From: Nocardioides speluncae
Lineage (GTDB): Bacteria > Actinomycetota > Actinomycetes > Propionibacteriales > Nocardioidaceae
NCBI RefSeq assembly: GCF_003121585.1
Contig: NZ_QEOO01000031.1
Coordinates: forward strand, 62,001 to 126,000
Reading direction: 5' to 3'
Length of the DNA: 64,000 nt
Positions 37,401 through 45,082 of the stretch are shown here, piece after piece (position 1 is the first letter of the stretch; the number at the start of each line of letters is the position of its first letter). Below the pieces are notes generated by a model. The model worked only from the letters and a program-made list of their open reading frames with translations, did no database searches and was not told the DNA's origin. Both the position numbers and the translations under genes were made by a program.

Positions 37401-37557
37401 GGAGGACACCGGCGGCTGGGGCAACGGCACCTTCAACGCCAACACCACCTACGACACCCCCCGCTACTACGGCTATCCGGGCAACTGGATCGAGATCACG
37501 TGTAGTGCGGGGGGCCAGACCTTCAAGTCGCCCCGCATCAACTGGCCAACATCATGA
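31414..37557 (+). CDS. Giant Ig-like/cadherin-like and fibronectin type III envelope protein
   Basis: 2047 residues from the GTG at 31414, 11 bases after AGGGGG. An N-terminal membrane anchor (SQVALALAAGGVVAYAVAAD) is followed by a beta-propeller-like region, then a highly charged linker (KVKEDDKDQENEKEDKGDRR, near residue 370). About ten tandem Ig/cadherin-like modules each carry a VLDNDFSPSGDPL-type motif (DVLANDVDPSGD and others), and there are at least three Fn3 domains near 1500-1800 (SYELKASDG, NGKPYSFQVRAHNAVGWSDW). A Cys-containing C-terminus ends the protein. It is outside the cytoplasm with a cytosolic stub. It precedes moxR-DUF58-transglutaminase, an arrangement seen in many actinobacteria and probably involved in surface assembly. 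Confidence 0.88.
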   Translation: MSLGAFVRRHRAAIASQVALALAAGGVVAYAVAADGYQAHETQLNDGGIWVTNSRDGFYGRLNKPIGQLDGAVFAQLDATLDIVQDGAAVVAVNQSDGLIAPIDPASVTHPEDEQAGIPSSAIVALAGGTLATADPVSGEVWAQRMDTVLGTPTVSALDTEAQPIAKTGKQTAMTVSQSGEVIAISAADDEITRIPVSGDALGKASEDDLGIDVGEQVQVTAVGDRAVVLDTETGALQVIGGAKAELPPGSALQQAGPETDDVLVGTPDGLIAVNLDDGGTRQLADGVQGRPTPPVRLGACEYGAWSGGEGAVATACEGQETNVANLNAATSDLVFRVNRGEILLNDRATGAVWNIDSDEPTRMDNWDAFKQKVKEDDKDQENEKEDKGDRRPPKAKDDDLGARPGRTTILHPLDNDTAPDGRLLAIRSVQDVTGDGKVTISPDGQSIQLQMPGNAKGTTSFEYYIDDGRASVSAHATVNVSTRLSTSNASPHLREGFEEDQVWTVPAGGTLDLPVLPDWRDKEDGDPVSLVSAEAKNAGSGADARVTASGRVRFTAPQKGGISKVEYGVTDGIGEPIINELTFRVQDKKDRTAIAATAEPDVISGEVGKPITIRPLGNDLPGSDPITPNAALSLAGKITETAGATTKTDLVEGEITFRSDRAKTFFLDYDAAYGNAPFSRGKIRIDVRAPQQEPPVAVPDTLTLYGQSPSLVDVLANDVDPSGDMLVVQRAEAATPNQVDVAVVDGRWLRIAARQGALTPNPMLVRYTISSGSRGGVQGQVVVNQRPAPTDNTPVTETDRVTVRAGSTASVPVLDNDFSPSGDPLTLVSHVAEEGSGRLTVQVPGDRKAPTGEAFVAGKFIRYVAPSGLKDPQRFVVRYLATNADGDTAPGRMEVTVMPLGRNEPPEPPVLEGRVVSGDTVKLKVPAAEVDPDGDAVTLLGIGSAPRLGRLVKFGANSVRYQAYPGSAGTDEFTYQVTDPYGGVALGTVRVAVVTPGAPQPPLAVPDVLTVEPGRTATVDVLANDLLAAGDRATVELVDPPDGVSLESDTGPVVIQAPDKADGRNVEVVYRLGNGIDASQGTITLRTAKPYNNPPVVFDAFGPRDEGDTVSVDVLDTAYDPDGPSDELKVAEVFAPQGVTANVEGSRISVARGKQPIVVPFRVEDADGGVATASLFVPATASGPPYTKSGAAIEVEPGGSVTAKVSDLVTNPVGGPVILTLKNRIWASPQSSLTAVVTGEDSFKVTAAKGYEGPGAVTFEVTTGSSVDDAKGRRAVLAVPVQVGETAPILRCPTEPVEIAQGESVDLDIAALCHVWTADPDDADSLKFAADWEKPGSGLNIIQPEGAVIEVAAAGSAKPGTQGTLKVQSSGSEPGLIRFTVIKTPPPSLTPIKIADMKSGESRTIDLARYLRAGVEDPDPTVITAEQVTGLDVQIEKSGSEVTLTTSDKVDGKAEFRIVMSDVSGNPGPERRVEGRINLAILDAPDKPTPPVPGDTVRSKEVSLNWRAPAANGAPIDSYELKASDGTTRKCGSTSCDFTGLTNGKPYSFQVRAHNAVGWSDWSGASAKATPDTRPGIVGPIEQVRVGDRTVTFRWTKPTTEASAVKHYWVSWAGSTAKKVRGTQYTATGLDNNKKYTFSVQAENNFDVGERRISAPMQSVGTPGTPAAPTITDQQTAGDNGAVTLDWPAVDPNGPAPASYTVFRNDQALASCTNITVTTCDNSGIKYDGTTYSYKVKVTNGGNKSATGPASTWKATGTPAEWGDWSVFPTGQDNAGQATFSAPASRGSSSTVHLLINGGRSGQSWQASPNGQSFADQPVRMPADGSDYQVSLQVCNENERCTTSGTKNLRTFGPVGIGSVQKSEGQTEASCTWPVNPNGLVVTVDFGGRAENIGPGDGTVNVRRSVSGSSQRLNCDLTVTTEGNQRPVERREGGEVTTPPPNPKVSISRGAKCNDATSAPDCGGSTPCNHPSCGHVRISSSDVPSSNMSCELRSEEDTGGWGNGTFNANTTYDTPRYYGYPGNWIEITCSAGGQTFKSPRINWPTS

Positions 37558-37597
37558 GCAGCATCAACGCCCTCCCTCCTAGACCACAGGATCTCAA

Positions 37598-38566
37598 GTG
37601 ACGATCTCCCACGAACAGGCCGCTTGGTTCCAGCAGACCTTCGACCAGATGACCGACAACATCTCGAAGGCGGTTCTCGGCAAGCGGCACGTCGTCCGGC
37701 TGGCGCTGACCTGCCTGCTGTCGGAGGGCCACTTCCTGCTCGAGGACTTCCCGGGCACCGGCAAGACGATGCTCGCCCGTGCGCTGGCCAACACCGTGCA
37801 GGGCAGCCACGCGCGGATCCAGTTCACCCCCGACCTGCTGCCGTCCGACGTCACCGGCGTGACCGTCTACGACCAGCACAAGGGCACCTTCGAGTTCCAC
37901 GCCGGCCCGATCTTCCACACGATCGTGCTCGCCGACGAGATCAACCGCGCCTCGCCGAAGACCCAGTCCGCGCTGCTCGAGGTGATGGAGGAGGGCCGGG
38001 TCACCGTCGACGGACAGCCGCACAGCGTGGGCCGGCCGTTCATGGTGATCGCCACCCAGAACCCGATCGAGCAGGCCGGCACCTACCGGCTTCCCGAGGC
38101 GCAGCTCGACCGGTTCCTGATGAAGACCTCGGTCGGCTACCCCGACCACGCCGCCACCGTCGAGCTGCTGGTCAACGCCCGGGTCCGCGACCGCGCCGCG
38201 CTGGTCAAGCCGATAATCACCGCGGAGACGATCGCGCAGATGAGCGGCTTGGCCGACGACGTGTACGTCGACCCGGCGGTGGTCGGGTACGTCGCCGAGC
38301 TGGCCGAGGAGTCGCGCCGCCAGCCACACGTCAAGCTCGGCCTTTCTGCCCGCGGCTGCCTGGCCTTCATCCGGGTCGCCAAGACCTGGGCGGCCGCCGA
38401 CGGCCGCGACCACGTGGTCCCCGACGACATCAAGATGCTCGCAGAGCCGGTGCTGTGCCACCGCCTGCTGCTGGACGCCGAGGCGCAGTTCAGCGGCGTC
38501 TCGGTCGAGACCGTGATCACCCGCCTGCTCGACACCGTCGCGCCGCCGACCGACCGGGTGGCCTGA
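37598..38566 (+). CDS. MoxR-family AAA+ ATPase
   Basis: 322 residues from GTG at 37598. Walker A is in EDFPGTGKTMLARALA (about 48-63), Walker B in IVLADEINRASPKTQSALLE (about 109-128), sensor 1 in VIATQNPIEQAGTY, and the C-terminal lid follows. MoxR ATPases act as chaperones that activate partner proteins, usually encoded next to a DUF58 protein as here. The gene is 40 bases after the giant Ig protein and 7 bases before the DUF58 gene, so one operon is likely. Confidence 0.95.
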   Translation: MTISHEQAAWFQQTFDQMTDNISKAVLGKRHVVRLALTCLLSEGHFLLEDFPGTGKTMLARALANTVQGSHARIQFTPDLLPSDVTGVTVYDQHKGTFEFHAGPIFHTIVLADEINRASPKTQSALLEVMEEGRVTVDGQPHSVGRPFMVIATQNPIEQAGTYRLPEAQLDRFLMKTSVGYPDHAATVELLVNARVRDRAALVKPIITAETIAQMSGLADDVYVDPAVVGYVAELAEESRRQPHVKLGLSARGCLAFIRVAKTWAAADGRDHVVPDDIKMLAEPVLCHRLLLDAEAQFSGVSVETVITRLLDTVAPPTDRVA

Positions 38567-38573
38567 GGTCGGC

Positions 38574-39755
38574 ATGCCGGAGCTGTGGGAGCGGGTGCGC
38601 GAGGCGCTGAAGGTCGTCAACCCGGTCGGGTGGACGATCCTCGCCGTCGGCGTACTCGCGGCGGTCGTCGCCGCGTGGGCCGGCTGGCGGGAGCTCGCCG
38701 TATTCGCTGCTGCCTGCGTGCTGCTGCTCCTCCTTGCGCTGCCGTTCCTGTTCGGCCGGACCAAGGTGAAGGTCGACCTGGTGCTGGAGCCGCAGCGGGT
38801 GACCGCGGGTCAGTCGGTCGCGGCCTCGATGCACGTCACCAACATCGCGCCGCGGCGGCTGCTGCCGACCCTGCTGGAGCTGCCGGTGGGGGAGGCGGTG
38901 CACCGGTACGGCGTACCGTCGCTCGGCGCCGGCAACACCCACGAGGAGTCGTTCACGGTCCGCACCGAGCAGCGCGGCGTGATCGCCGTCGGCCCGGCCA
39001 CCACCCGGCGGGGTGACCCGCTCGGTATCTTCAGCCGCGACGTGGAGTGGACCGACGTCTCCGAGATTCTGGTCCGGCCGCCGCTGGTGCCGCTGGAGTC
39101 ACTCGGCGCGGGCCTGCTCCGCGACCTGGAGGGCGTGGAGACCGACGCGATCTCGCAGAGCGACCTGGCCTTCCACGCGCTGCGCGAGTACGTGCCCGGC
39201 GACGACCTGCGCCACGTCCACTGGCGATCCTCGGCGAAGGCCTCCCAACTGCTCGTCCGGCAGTACCTCGACACCCGGCGCAGCCACGCCACGCTGGTCG
39301 TCGACGACCAGCTCTCGTCGTATGGCGATGGTTACGACGACACCGACTTCGAGACCGCCATGTCGGTGGCCGGCTCGATCATCGTCCGGGCCGCGCTCGA
39401 CGAGTTCGAGACGTCGTTCGTCTGCGGCGACCAGGGCGCGAGCGGCGCCGACGGCAACCGGACTCTGGACACGATCTGCCGCGCCGCGCCGGGACGCGTC
39501 GGCCTGGTCACGGCCGCCACCCGTGCCGCGCAGCTGGCCCCGGACACCAGCCTGCTCTTCCTGCTCGCCGGCACTGGTGCGTCGTTCGAGACGTTCCAGC
39601 GCGCCTCGGCGGTGTTCCCGCCGGAGGTACGCCGGTTCGCGCTGGTGATCGAGCCCGGCGGCCGGACCCGGGTCACCGAGGCGGGCGGGCTGCCCGTCCT
39701 CTACCTGGCCAGCAAGGAAGATCTCGGCCCGGTGCTGCGCTGGAGCGTGCGATGA
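38574..39755 (+). CDS. DUF58 membrane protein
   Basis: 393 residues. Two N-terminal transmembrane helices (ILAVGVLAAVVAAWAG and LAVFAAACVLLLLLALPFLF) are followed by a soluble part with the DUF58 signature FHALREYVPGDDLRHVHW (about residues 194-211) and SSAKASQLLVRQY. The C-terminal region has a vWA-like fold. These proteins are partners of MoxR ATPases. The start ATG lies 7 bases after moxR, and the stop overlaps the next ATG as ATGA. Confidence 0.94.
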   Translation: MPELWERVREALKVVNPVGWTILAVGVLAAVVAAWAGWRELAVFAAACVLLLLLALPFLFGRTKVKVDLVLEPQRVTAGQSVAASMHVTNIAPRRLLPTLLELPVGEAVHRYGVPSLGAGNTHEESFTVRTEQRGVIAVGPATTRRGDPLGIFSRDVEWTDVSEILVRPPLVPLESLGAGLLRDLEGVETDAISQSDLAFHALREYVPGDDLRHVHWRSSAKASQLLVRQYLDTRRSHATLVVDDQLSSYGDGYDDTDFETAMSVAGSIIVRAALDEFETSFVCGDQGASGADGNRTLDTICRAAPGRVGLVTAATRAAQLAPDTSLLFLLAGTGASFETFQRASAVFPPEVRRFALVIEPGGRTRVTEAGGLPVLYLASKEDLGPVLRWSVR

Positions 39756-42007
39756 AGGACGTCTCGCTCCGCGACCGGATCATCGACATCGTGCTGCTGC
39801 TCGCGGTCTGTACTGCGGCACTGCTCGGGCTGGCACCGACCTTCACCGGCTGGTCCTTTGCCGTCGTCGGCGGGGTCGGGCTGCTGGTCGGAACCGCGAT
39901 CGGCGTACTGGTCACGGTGCTGCGATGGCCGGCGATCGCCGGCGTACTCATCGCCGTGGTCGCGTTCCTGCTGCTCGGCGGCCCGCTCTGCCTGCGGTCC
40001 GAGGGCGGCGACGCGATGCTGCCGCTGCCGGGGACGATCGGCGAGCTGGTCGACCAGTCGCTCTACGGCTGGAAGGACCTGCTGACCACGCTGCCGCCCG
40101 TCGACGGGTCCGGCCCGCTGCTGGTGCTGCCGTGGCTGCTCGGGCTGGTGGCCGGGCTGCTCGGGACCCTGCTGCTCCGTTTCAAGTACGCCGGGCTGCC
40201 GCTGCTCGCACCCCTGCTCCTGCTGGTGATGGTGATCCTGCTCGGCGTTCGGCACCCGCAGTCGCTGTGGGTCCAGGGCGCTGTGCTCGGCGCACTCGCG
40301 CTAGCGTTCCTGGCCATCCGAGCCCAGCGCTCGAGCGGCCCGATCCGCGGTGGCGCCGGCCGGTCCACCCGGCTGGTCGTGGGGGCGGCGCTGCTTGGCG
40401 TGGCCGGGGCGCTCGCCGTACCCGTCGCCACCCTCGCCACCGGCGGCGACGCTGCCGACGGTGACCGGGTCGTGCTGCGCACCTACGTCGAGCCGCCGTT
40501 CGACGTCGGCCAGTACCCCTCGCCGCTCGCCTCCTTCCGTCGCTACGTGAAGATGCCGAAGCCGGACGCGGTCAACCTCTACGACAAGACGCTGTTCACC
40601 GTCGACGGGCTGCCGGAGCACACACGGATCCGGTTCGCGACGCTCGACCACTACGACGGCGTGGTCTGGGGCGCCTCCAATGACGCGATCCCGGGCGCCA
40701 CCAACGACACCTACCAGCGGGTCTCCTCGACCATCGACAACCCGGTCGACGGCAAGGAGGTCGATGTCGAGGTGGAGATCGGCGAGGGCTACTCCGGTGT
40801 CTGGCTGCCGTTGGCCGGTGCGCTGCAGTCGATGGACTTCACCGACGGCGACCCCGACGCCAAGGCCGAGGCGTTCCGCTACAACCTGGCCACCTCGACC
40901 GCCGTCGTACCGTCCGGCATCCACCCGGGCGACCGCTACTCCTTCTCCGCCGTACTCCCCAAGGACGGGGTGACCGACGCCGACCTGCCGTCGGGCGCGA
41001 TCGGCGACGCGGCCATCGCCGCTGCCTTCCTGGACACCCAGGCGGTGCAGTGGTCGAAGGGCGAGAGCGAGCCGATGAAGCGGGTCTTCGCGGTCGCCGA
41101 GCACCTCAAGCGCGAGGGCAAGTACAGCGACGGCGTGCTCGCGGCCGAGAAGATCTACCACGCCGGCCACCACGTCGCGCGGCTGTCCGACGAGTTCGTC
41201 AACGCGCCGATCATGGTCGGCAACGACGAGCAGTACGCCGCAGTGATGGCGCTGCTGGCCAACAAGATCGGCGTGCCGGCGCGGGTGGTGATGGGCGCCG
41301 TCGTACCCGAGGGCGGCGAGGTCAAGGGCTCGTCGGTCCAGGCCTGGGTCGAGCTCCAGCTCGCCGACGGGACCTGGCGGACGCTGCCCACCTCGGAGTT
41401 CATGGACACCGACCGGCCCGCCGAACAGCCGCCGCAGACCGAGCAGGAGATGAGCGGCACCGTCGTCCCGCCGCCGGCGCCGATCCCGCCTCCGTCGACC
41501 AGCGGCGAGCAGACCGACGCCGAGCTGAACTCGCGCAAGGCCAAGCGCAACGCCGGCGACGGGGGCCCGTGGTCGCTGCCGGCCTGGGCGAAGGCGCTGT
41601 TGGTGTACGTCGGTGGCCCGCTGCTGCTGGTCGTGCTGCTGCTCGGTGCGGTCGTCGGCGCGAAGCTGCTCCGGCGGCGTCGTCGGCTGAGCGCGGCGAA
41701 GGTGTCCGCGAGGTTCGTCGGGGCCTGGCGGGAGCTGGTCGACCACGCCCGCGACCTCGGCCAGCCGATCCCGATGGGCGCCGCCATCACCCGCCGTGAG
41801 CAGTCCACCGCGATTGTCTCGCCCGCCGCGCCCCAGCTGGCCCGGATCGCCGACGGCTACGTCTTCGGCCCCGCCGCCCCCGACCCCAACGCCGCCACCT
41901 CGTTCTGGACCGCCGTCGACGCCGAACGCCGCGCCATGAGCAGCGTCGTCCCCCGCGGCCGCCGCCTCCTCGCCGCCGTCAACCTCCGCTCGTTCGGGCG
42001 GCGCTGA
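39752..42007 (+). CDS. Transglutaminase-fold membrane protein with substituted active site
   Basis: 751 residues from the ATG at 39752. Five or six N-terminal membrane helices (to about residue 235) are followed by an extracytoplasmic transglutaminase-like domain (about 430-550), a Pro-rich linker, one more helix (LLVYVGGPLLLVVLLLGAVV) and a cytosolic tail. The domain is recognisable from YAAVMALLANKIGVPARVV, but the catalytic residues are missing: the Cys position of G-x-C reads GNDEQYA (Asp, near 491), the His position reads VQAWVEL (Gln, near 530), and the Asp strand reads LPTSEF. It is therefore likely a structural or binding module. It overlaps the DUF58 gene by 4 bases. Confidence 0.88.
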   Translation: MKDVSLRDRIIDIVLLLAVCTAALLGLAPTFTGWSFAVVGGVGLLVGTAIGVLVTVLRWPAIAGVLIAVVAFLLLGGPLCLRSEGGDAMLPLPGTIGELVDQSLYGWKDLLTTLPPVDGSGPLLVLPWLLGLVAGLLGTLLLRFKYAGLPLLAPLLLLVMVILLGVRHPQSLWVQGAVLGALALAFLAIRAQRSSGPIRGGAGRSTRLVVGAALLGVAGALAVPVATLATGGDAADGDRVVLRTYVEPPFDVGQYPSPLASFRRYVKMPKPDAVNLYDKTLFTVDGLPEHTRIRFATLDHYDGVVWGASNDAIPGATNDTYQRVSSTIDNPVDGKEVDVEVEIGEGYSGVWLPLAGALQSMDFTDGDPDAKAEAFRYNLATSTAVVPSGIHPGDRYSFSAVLPKDGVTDADLPSGAIGDAAIAAAFLDTQAVQWSKGESEPMKRVFAVAEHLKREGKYSDGVLAAEKIYHAGHHVARLSDEFVNAPIMVGNDEQYAAVMALLANKIGVPARVVMGAVVPEGGEVKGSSVQAWVELQLADGTWRTLPTSEFMDTDRPAEQPPQTEQEMSGTVVPPPAPIPPPSTSGEQTDAELNSRKAKRNAGDGGPWSLPAWAKALLVYVGGPLLLVVLLLGAVVGAKLLRRRRRLSAAKVSARFVGAWRELVDHARDLGQPIPMGAAITRREQSTAIVSPAAPQLARIADGYVFGPAAPDPNAATSFWTAVDAERRAMSSVVPRGRRLLAAVNLRSFGRR

Positions 42008-42015
42008 GGGGTGGT

Positions 42016-42079
42016 GGAATCCCCGGCCGACCGGGGATTCCTGACGTTGTTGGCCGTTGCAACGCCCCACAACGTCAGG
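42016..42079. terminator. Two adjacent hairpins between convergent genes
   Basis: GGAATCCCCGG (42016-42026) pairs with CCGGGGATTCC (42031-42041). Immediately after, CCTGACGTTGT (42040-42050) pairs with ACAACGTCAGG (42069-42079). They lie between the convergent transglutaminase-fold and SRPBCC genes and should stop transcription from both sides. Confidence 0.75.
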
Positions 42080-42093
42080 GAGTGCCCGTCAAC

Positions 42094-42615
42094 CTAGGCC
42101 TCGAGGTCTGCCTTGAGTGCCGCTAGCCGGTCGCGCCAAGCGAGCTTGGCCTGCTCGGCGGCCTCGGCAGTGGGGAGGCCTTCCTGGGTGATGGCGACCT
42201 GGCACTTGGCGTCGCCGGTCGCGTCGAAGGTGGCCGCGAGCCGGGTGCCGTCGGCGACGTCGAAGCGGGCCGAGCGGCTGGCCGTGGTCGGCCGCTCGGT
42301 CAGCTGTACGCCGGGCAGCCAGCGCTCGCGCCGGGCGGGGTCGACGAAGGCGTCGTACGCAGCCGAGACCGGCACCGCCAGCGTCTTGCTCGCGCCGCCG
42401 GCGAAGGTTCCGTCGGGGCGGGCGCCGCGGCCACGCAGGCCACGGTCCTGCTCATATTCCACGATCAGCTTCTGGGCCCACCACTTGCTCAGGCCCTGCT
42501 CACCGGTCAGCCAGGCCGCGATCTCGGCGTACTCCCGCCCGGGCGCGCCCCACTCGTCCAGCACCTCGAACCATTCGGCGCGGTCCCGGCCGCTGGTCTC
42601 CTTCAACGTTGCCAT
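42094..42615 (-). CDS. DUF4287/SRPBCC (AHSA1-like) protein
   Basis: 173 residues from the ATG at 42615. The first ~65 residues (WFEVLDEWGAPGREYAEIAA, WWAQKLIVEYEQDRGLR) match the short helical DUF4287-type domain, and the rest is a SRPBCC/START-like beta-helix-grip module (LAVPVSAAYDAFVDPARRERW). An ATG at 42642 is also in frame but adds MAARPVYLG, which is not expected. Such proteins bind hydrophobic ligands or act as Hsp90 co-chaperone-like factors; the ligand is unknown. It is a monocistronic cytosolic protein. Confidence 0.82.
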   Translation of the reverse strand: MATLKETSGRDRAEWFEVLDEWGAPGREYAEIAAWLTGEQGLSKWWAQKLIVEYEQDRGLRGRGARPDGTFAGGASKTLAVPVSAAYDAFVDPARRERWLPGVQLTERPTTASRSARFDVADGTRLAATFDATGDAKCQVAITQEGLPTAEAAEQAKLAWRDRLAALKADLEA

Positions 42616-42670
42616 GCCCAGGTAGACCGGTCTCGCTGCCACAACTCATCGCACGACATGTGCCGACGGC

Positions 42671-42693
42671 CGGCTCCCACGGGGGAGGAGCCG
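42671..42693 (-). terminator. Short hairpin after the subtilase gene
   Basis: CGGCTCC (42671-42677) pairs with GGAGCCG (42687-42693) around a 9-base loop, 28 bases beyond the stop of the minus-strand subtilase gene. It is short and lacks a U-tract. Confidence 0.45.
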
Positions 42694-42720
42694 ACCATCG
42701 GACGGGAGTGGAGCGGAGTG

Positions 42721-43956
42721 TCAGCCCTCCGCGCCGACGTACAGCAGCTTGTTCGGCGAGCCCTCACCCGGGTTGGTCACCTTGTCCGGTGTGGCGGCCG
42801 TGGTCAGCGCCTCGGCGACCTGGTCGGGCGTGGCCTCGGGATTCGCGGCCAGGTAGAGCACGGCACCGCCCGCGGCGTGCGGCGAAGCCATCGACGTACC
42901 GCTCATGGTGTCGGTTGCCGACGGGTCGCCGATGCCGACCGACTCGACGTCCACGCCGGGGGCGTAGATGTCGAGGCAGGTGCCGTAGTTCGAGAACACG
43001 GCCTGCGCGTCGTCGGCGTCGGTTGCGCCGACGGTGATCGCGGACGGCTCCCGCGCCGGTGAGACGCCGCAGGCGTCGGACGACTCGTTGCCCGCCGCGA
43101 CGACGAAGGTGATGCCGGCCGCGACCGACTCGGCGACCGCCGCGTCGAGTACGTCGTCCTGCGGGCCGCCGAGGCTCATGTTGGCGACCGCGGGCTTCTG
43201 GGCGTTCTCGGTCACCCACTCGATGCCGGCGACCACGCTCTCGGTGGTGCCGCTGCCCTGGCAGTCCAGCACGCGTACGCCGTACACGTCGGCCTTCTTC
43301 GCCAGCCCCCAGGTGGCGCCGGCGATGGTGCCGGCCACGTGGCTGCCGTGCCCGTGGCAGTCCACGCCCTCGCCGCCGTCACCGATGGTGTCGGTGCCGA
43401 CCTGGGCCCGGCCCTCGAAGTCGCTGTGCTCGGCGTAGATGCCGGTGTCGACGACGTACGCGCTGACGCCCTCGGCGTCGCTGGGCGCGGTGTAGCTGCC
43501 GTCCAGCGGCAGGTCACGCTGGTCACTGCGGTCCAGGCCCCAGGCCACCTCGGCCTTGGGACTCGACGCCTCCGAGGGCGAGAGCTGGAGGCGCTGGTTG
43601 GCCTGCACGTACTCGACCCGCGGGTCGGCGGCGAGCGCCTCGGCCTCGCTGGCGGTCATCGCCGCGGAGAAGCCGTCGATGGTGTCGAAGGTACGGCGCA
43701 GCTTGGCGTCGTGGGACAGGGCGAGCGACCGCGCGGCGGACTTGGTCGCGGCATCGCCGCCGTGGTCCTTCTTCATCACCACGATGTAGCTGCCGTCGAT
43801 CGCGGCCGCGCTGTCGGCGCCGCGCACCTCGGCGCCGGGCACGGCGTCCGGGCCCGGCGCCGCGTTGGCGAGCGGGCTGGCCGCCAGCGTGGAGCCGAGT
43901 GCGATCGCGGCCACGGATGCGAGTCCGAGCCGCCTTCTGGTCGTCGATGTGAGCAT
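42721..43956 (-). CDS. Secreted subtilase (S8 family) with I9 propeptide
   Basis: A 411-residue preproprotease. The signal peptide is residues 1-32 (LGLASVAAIALGSTLAASPL, cleavage near ANA). An inhibitor-I9 propeptide lies at about 55-123 (GSYIVVMKK to RVEYVQANQ). The peptidase domain has the complete triad D170 (VVDTGI), H203 (HGSHVAG) and S355 (GTSMASPH), and the oxyanion Asn is N290 (AAGNES). The pattern is proteinase K-like, with Cys pairs that may form disulfides. It is divergently transcribed from the lipoprotein at 44097. A role in extracellular protein turnover is likely. Confidence 0.96.
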   Translation of the reverse strand: MLTSTTRRRLGLASVAAIALGSTLAASPLANAAPGPDAVPGAEVRGADSAAAIDGSYIVVMKKDHGGDAATKSAARSLALSHDAKLRRTFDTIDGFSAAMTASEAEALAADPRVEYVQANQRLQLSPSEASSPKAEVAWGLDRSDQRDLPLDGSYTAPSDAEGVSAYVVDTGIYAEHSDFEGRAQVGTDTIGDGGEGVDCHGHGSHVAGTIAGATWGLAKKADVYGVRVLDCQGSGTTESVVAGIEWVTENAQKPAVANMSLGGPQDDVLDAAVAESVAAGITFVVAAGNESSDACGVSPAREPSAITVGATDADDAQAVFSNYGTCLDIYAPGVDVESVGIGDPSATDTMSGTSMASPHAAGGAVLYLAANPEATPDQVAEALTTAATPDKVTNPGEGSPNKLLYVGAEG

Positions 43957-44096
43957 CTGAACGTTCCTCCCGAGTTGGTTGCGGCACCGGGCGGGGGCCG
44001 CGCTTGCCCGTTCATCGTGATCACGACCGGCGCGCGAGGCGGAAGGGAACGCTGCCTCTTAACAATTGACAAGGAAGCTCTGATAAACACCTCCGC

Positions 44097-45038
44097 ATGA
44101 GAACGACCGCGCCCGCGCTGCTGCTGGCCCTGGCCCTCGCCCTGACCGCCTGCGGAGAAGAAGAGAAGGAGCCGTCGAGCAGCGCCAAGGAGGGACCGGA
44201 CCCGTGCTCGTTCCTGACCATCGAGGACGCGTCCACGATCGTCGGCATCACTTACGGCGCGACCGTAGGTCCGGAGGGTGCGGCCGAGCTCAATGCCTGT
44301 ACCTACCAGCAACAGCCGGTCACGATGCCGTTCCGGCTGGTGGTCAGCGGCGGGCAGGAGGCGACCCTCGACGGCCTGGTCAAGGTCGGCAACGCCGCCG
44401 CCGGTTCCGAGGCCGAGCAGGAGAAGCTCGAGGTGCCCGGCGCCGACGAGGCCACGCTGATGACCTGGCTGCAGCCGAACTTCGCCGCGACGGCGGTCTA
44501 CGCGGTCGCCGACGGCAAGGGCTACTCCGTGATGCTCAACGGCGACCGTGCGACCGCCGTACACCTGATGGCGCGGGTGCTCGGCGAGCCGGTTGTGGCC
44601 GCCGCGGGCGCCCCGCTCGACAAGCCCTGCCAGGCTCCGGACGCGCCGGCCGCCAGCAAGATCCTTGGCGCGCAGGTGACCGCCAAGGCGAGCGCGGACT
44701 ACCCGGCCGCAACGATCTGCGAGTACACCGCCGGCGAGGCGCCGTTGTCGGCGAGCCTGGTCAGCAGCCGTGGCGCCGGCAGCGACCTGGACCAGTACTG
44801 GGCCGAGAACGTGATCGTCCTCAACAAGAAGGCCGAGCCGCGTGACATCGACGTACCAGGGGCCGACGCGGCGCGGCTGGTACACGAGACCGGAGCGGCC
44901 CCGACTGCGACTGCGGTCGCGATGAAGGGCGACCAGGTGTTCCAAGCTACGGTGTCCTTCGCCGACATCGACCTGGAGAAGGCCGTCACCGAGCTCCTCC
45001 GTTACGCCGTCGGCAGCGGCGGCATGGGCGCGCAGTAG
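44097..45038 (+). CDS. Lipoprotein with two DUF3558-like halves
   Basis: 313 residues. The lipoprotein signal peptide ends in the lipobox LTAC (Cys19). The mature part has two related halves, each opening with a Cys-containing segment (PDPCSFLTIEDASTIVG and DKPCQAPDAPAASKILG) and later a second Cys before a short strand (LNACTYQQQ and ATICEYTAG), so each half probably has one disulfide. This resembles DUF3558-type actinobacterial lipoproteins. It is anchored on the outer face of the membrane; the function is unknown. It is monocistronic and divergent from the subtilase gene. Confidence 0.82.
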   Translation: MRTTAPALLLALALALTACGEEEKEPSSSAKEGPDPCSFLTIEDASTIVGITYGATVGPEGAAELNACTYQQQPVTMPFRLVVSGGQEATLDGLVKVGNAAAGSEAEQEKLEVPGADEATLMTWLQPNFAATAVYAVADGKGYSVMLNGDRATAVHLMARVLGEPVVAAAGAPLDKPCQAPDAPAASKILGAQVTAKASADYPAATICEYTAGEAPLSASLVSSRGAGSDLDQYWAENVIVLNKKAEPRDIDVPGADAARLVHETGAAPTATAVAMKGDQVFQATVSFADIDLEKAVTELLRYAVGSGGMGAQ

Positions 45039-45054
45039 TGCTCCATGCATGCAG

Positions 45055-45076
45055 TCTTCATGAAGAATGCTAAGGT
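45055..45076 (+). promoter_or_regulatory. Operator and −10 box of the toxin-antitoxin operon
   Basis: A perfect 12-bp palindrome TCTTCATGAAGA (45055-45066) sits just upstream of a TAAGGT box (45071-45076). Seven bases later comes the antitoxin ATG (45083), so the message may be leaderless. A ribbon-helix-helix antitoxin bound to this palindrome would block the promoter, the standard autoregulation of this family. Confidence 0.6.
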
Positions 45077-45082
45077 TGGTTC

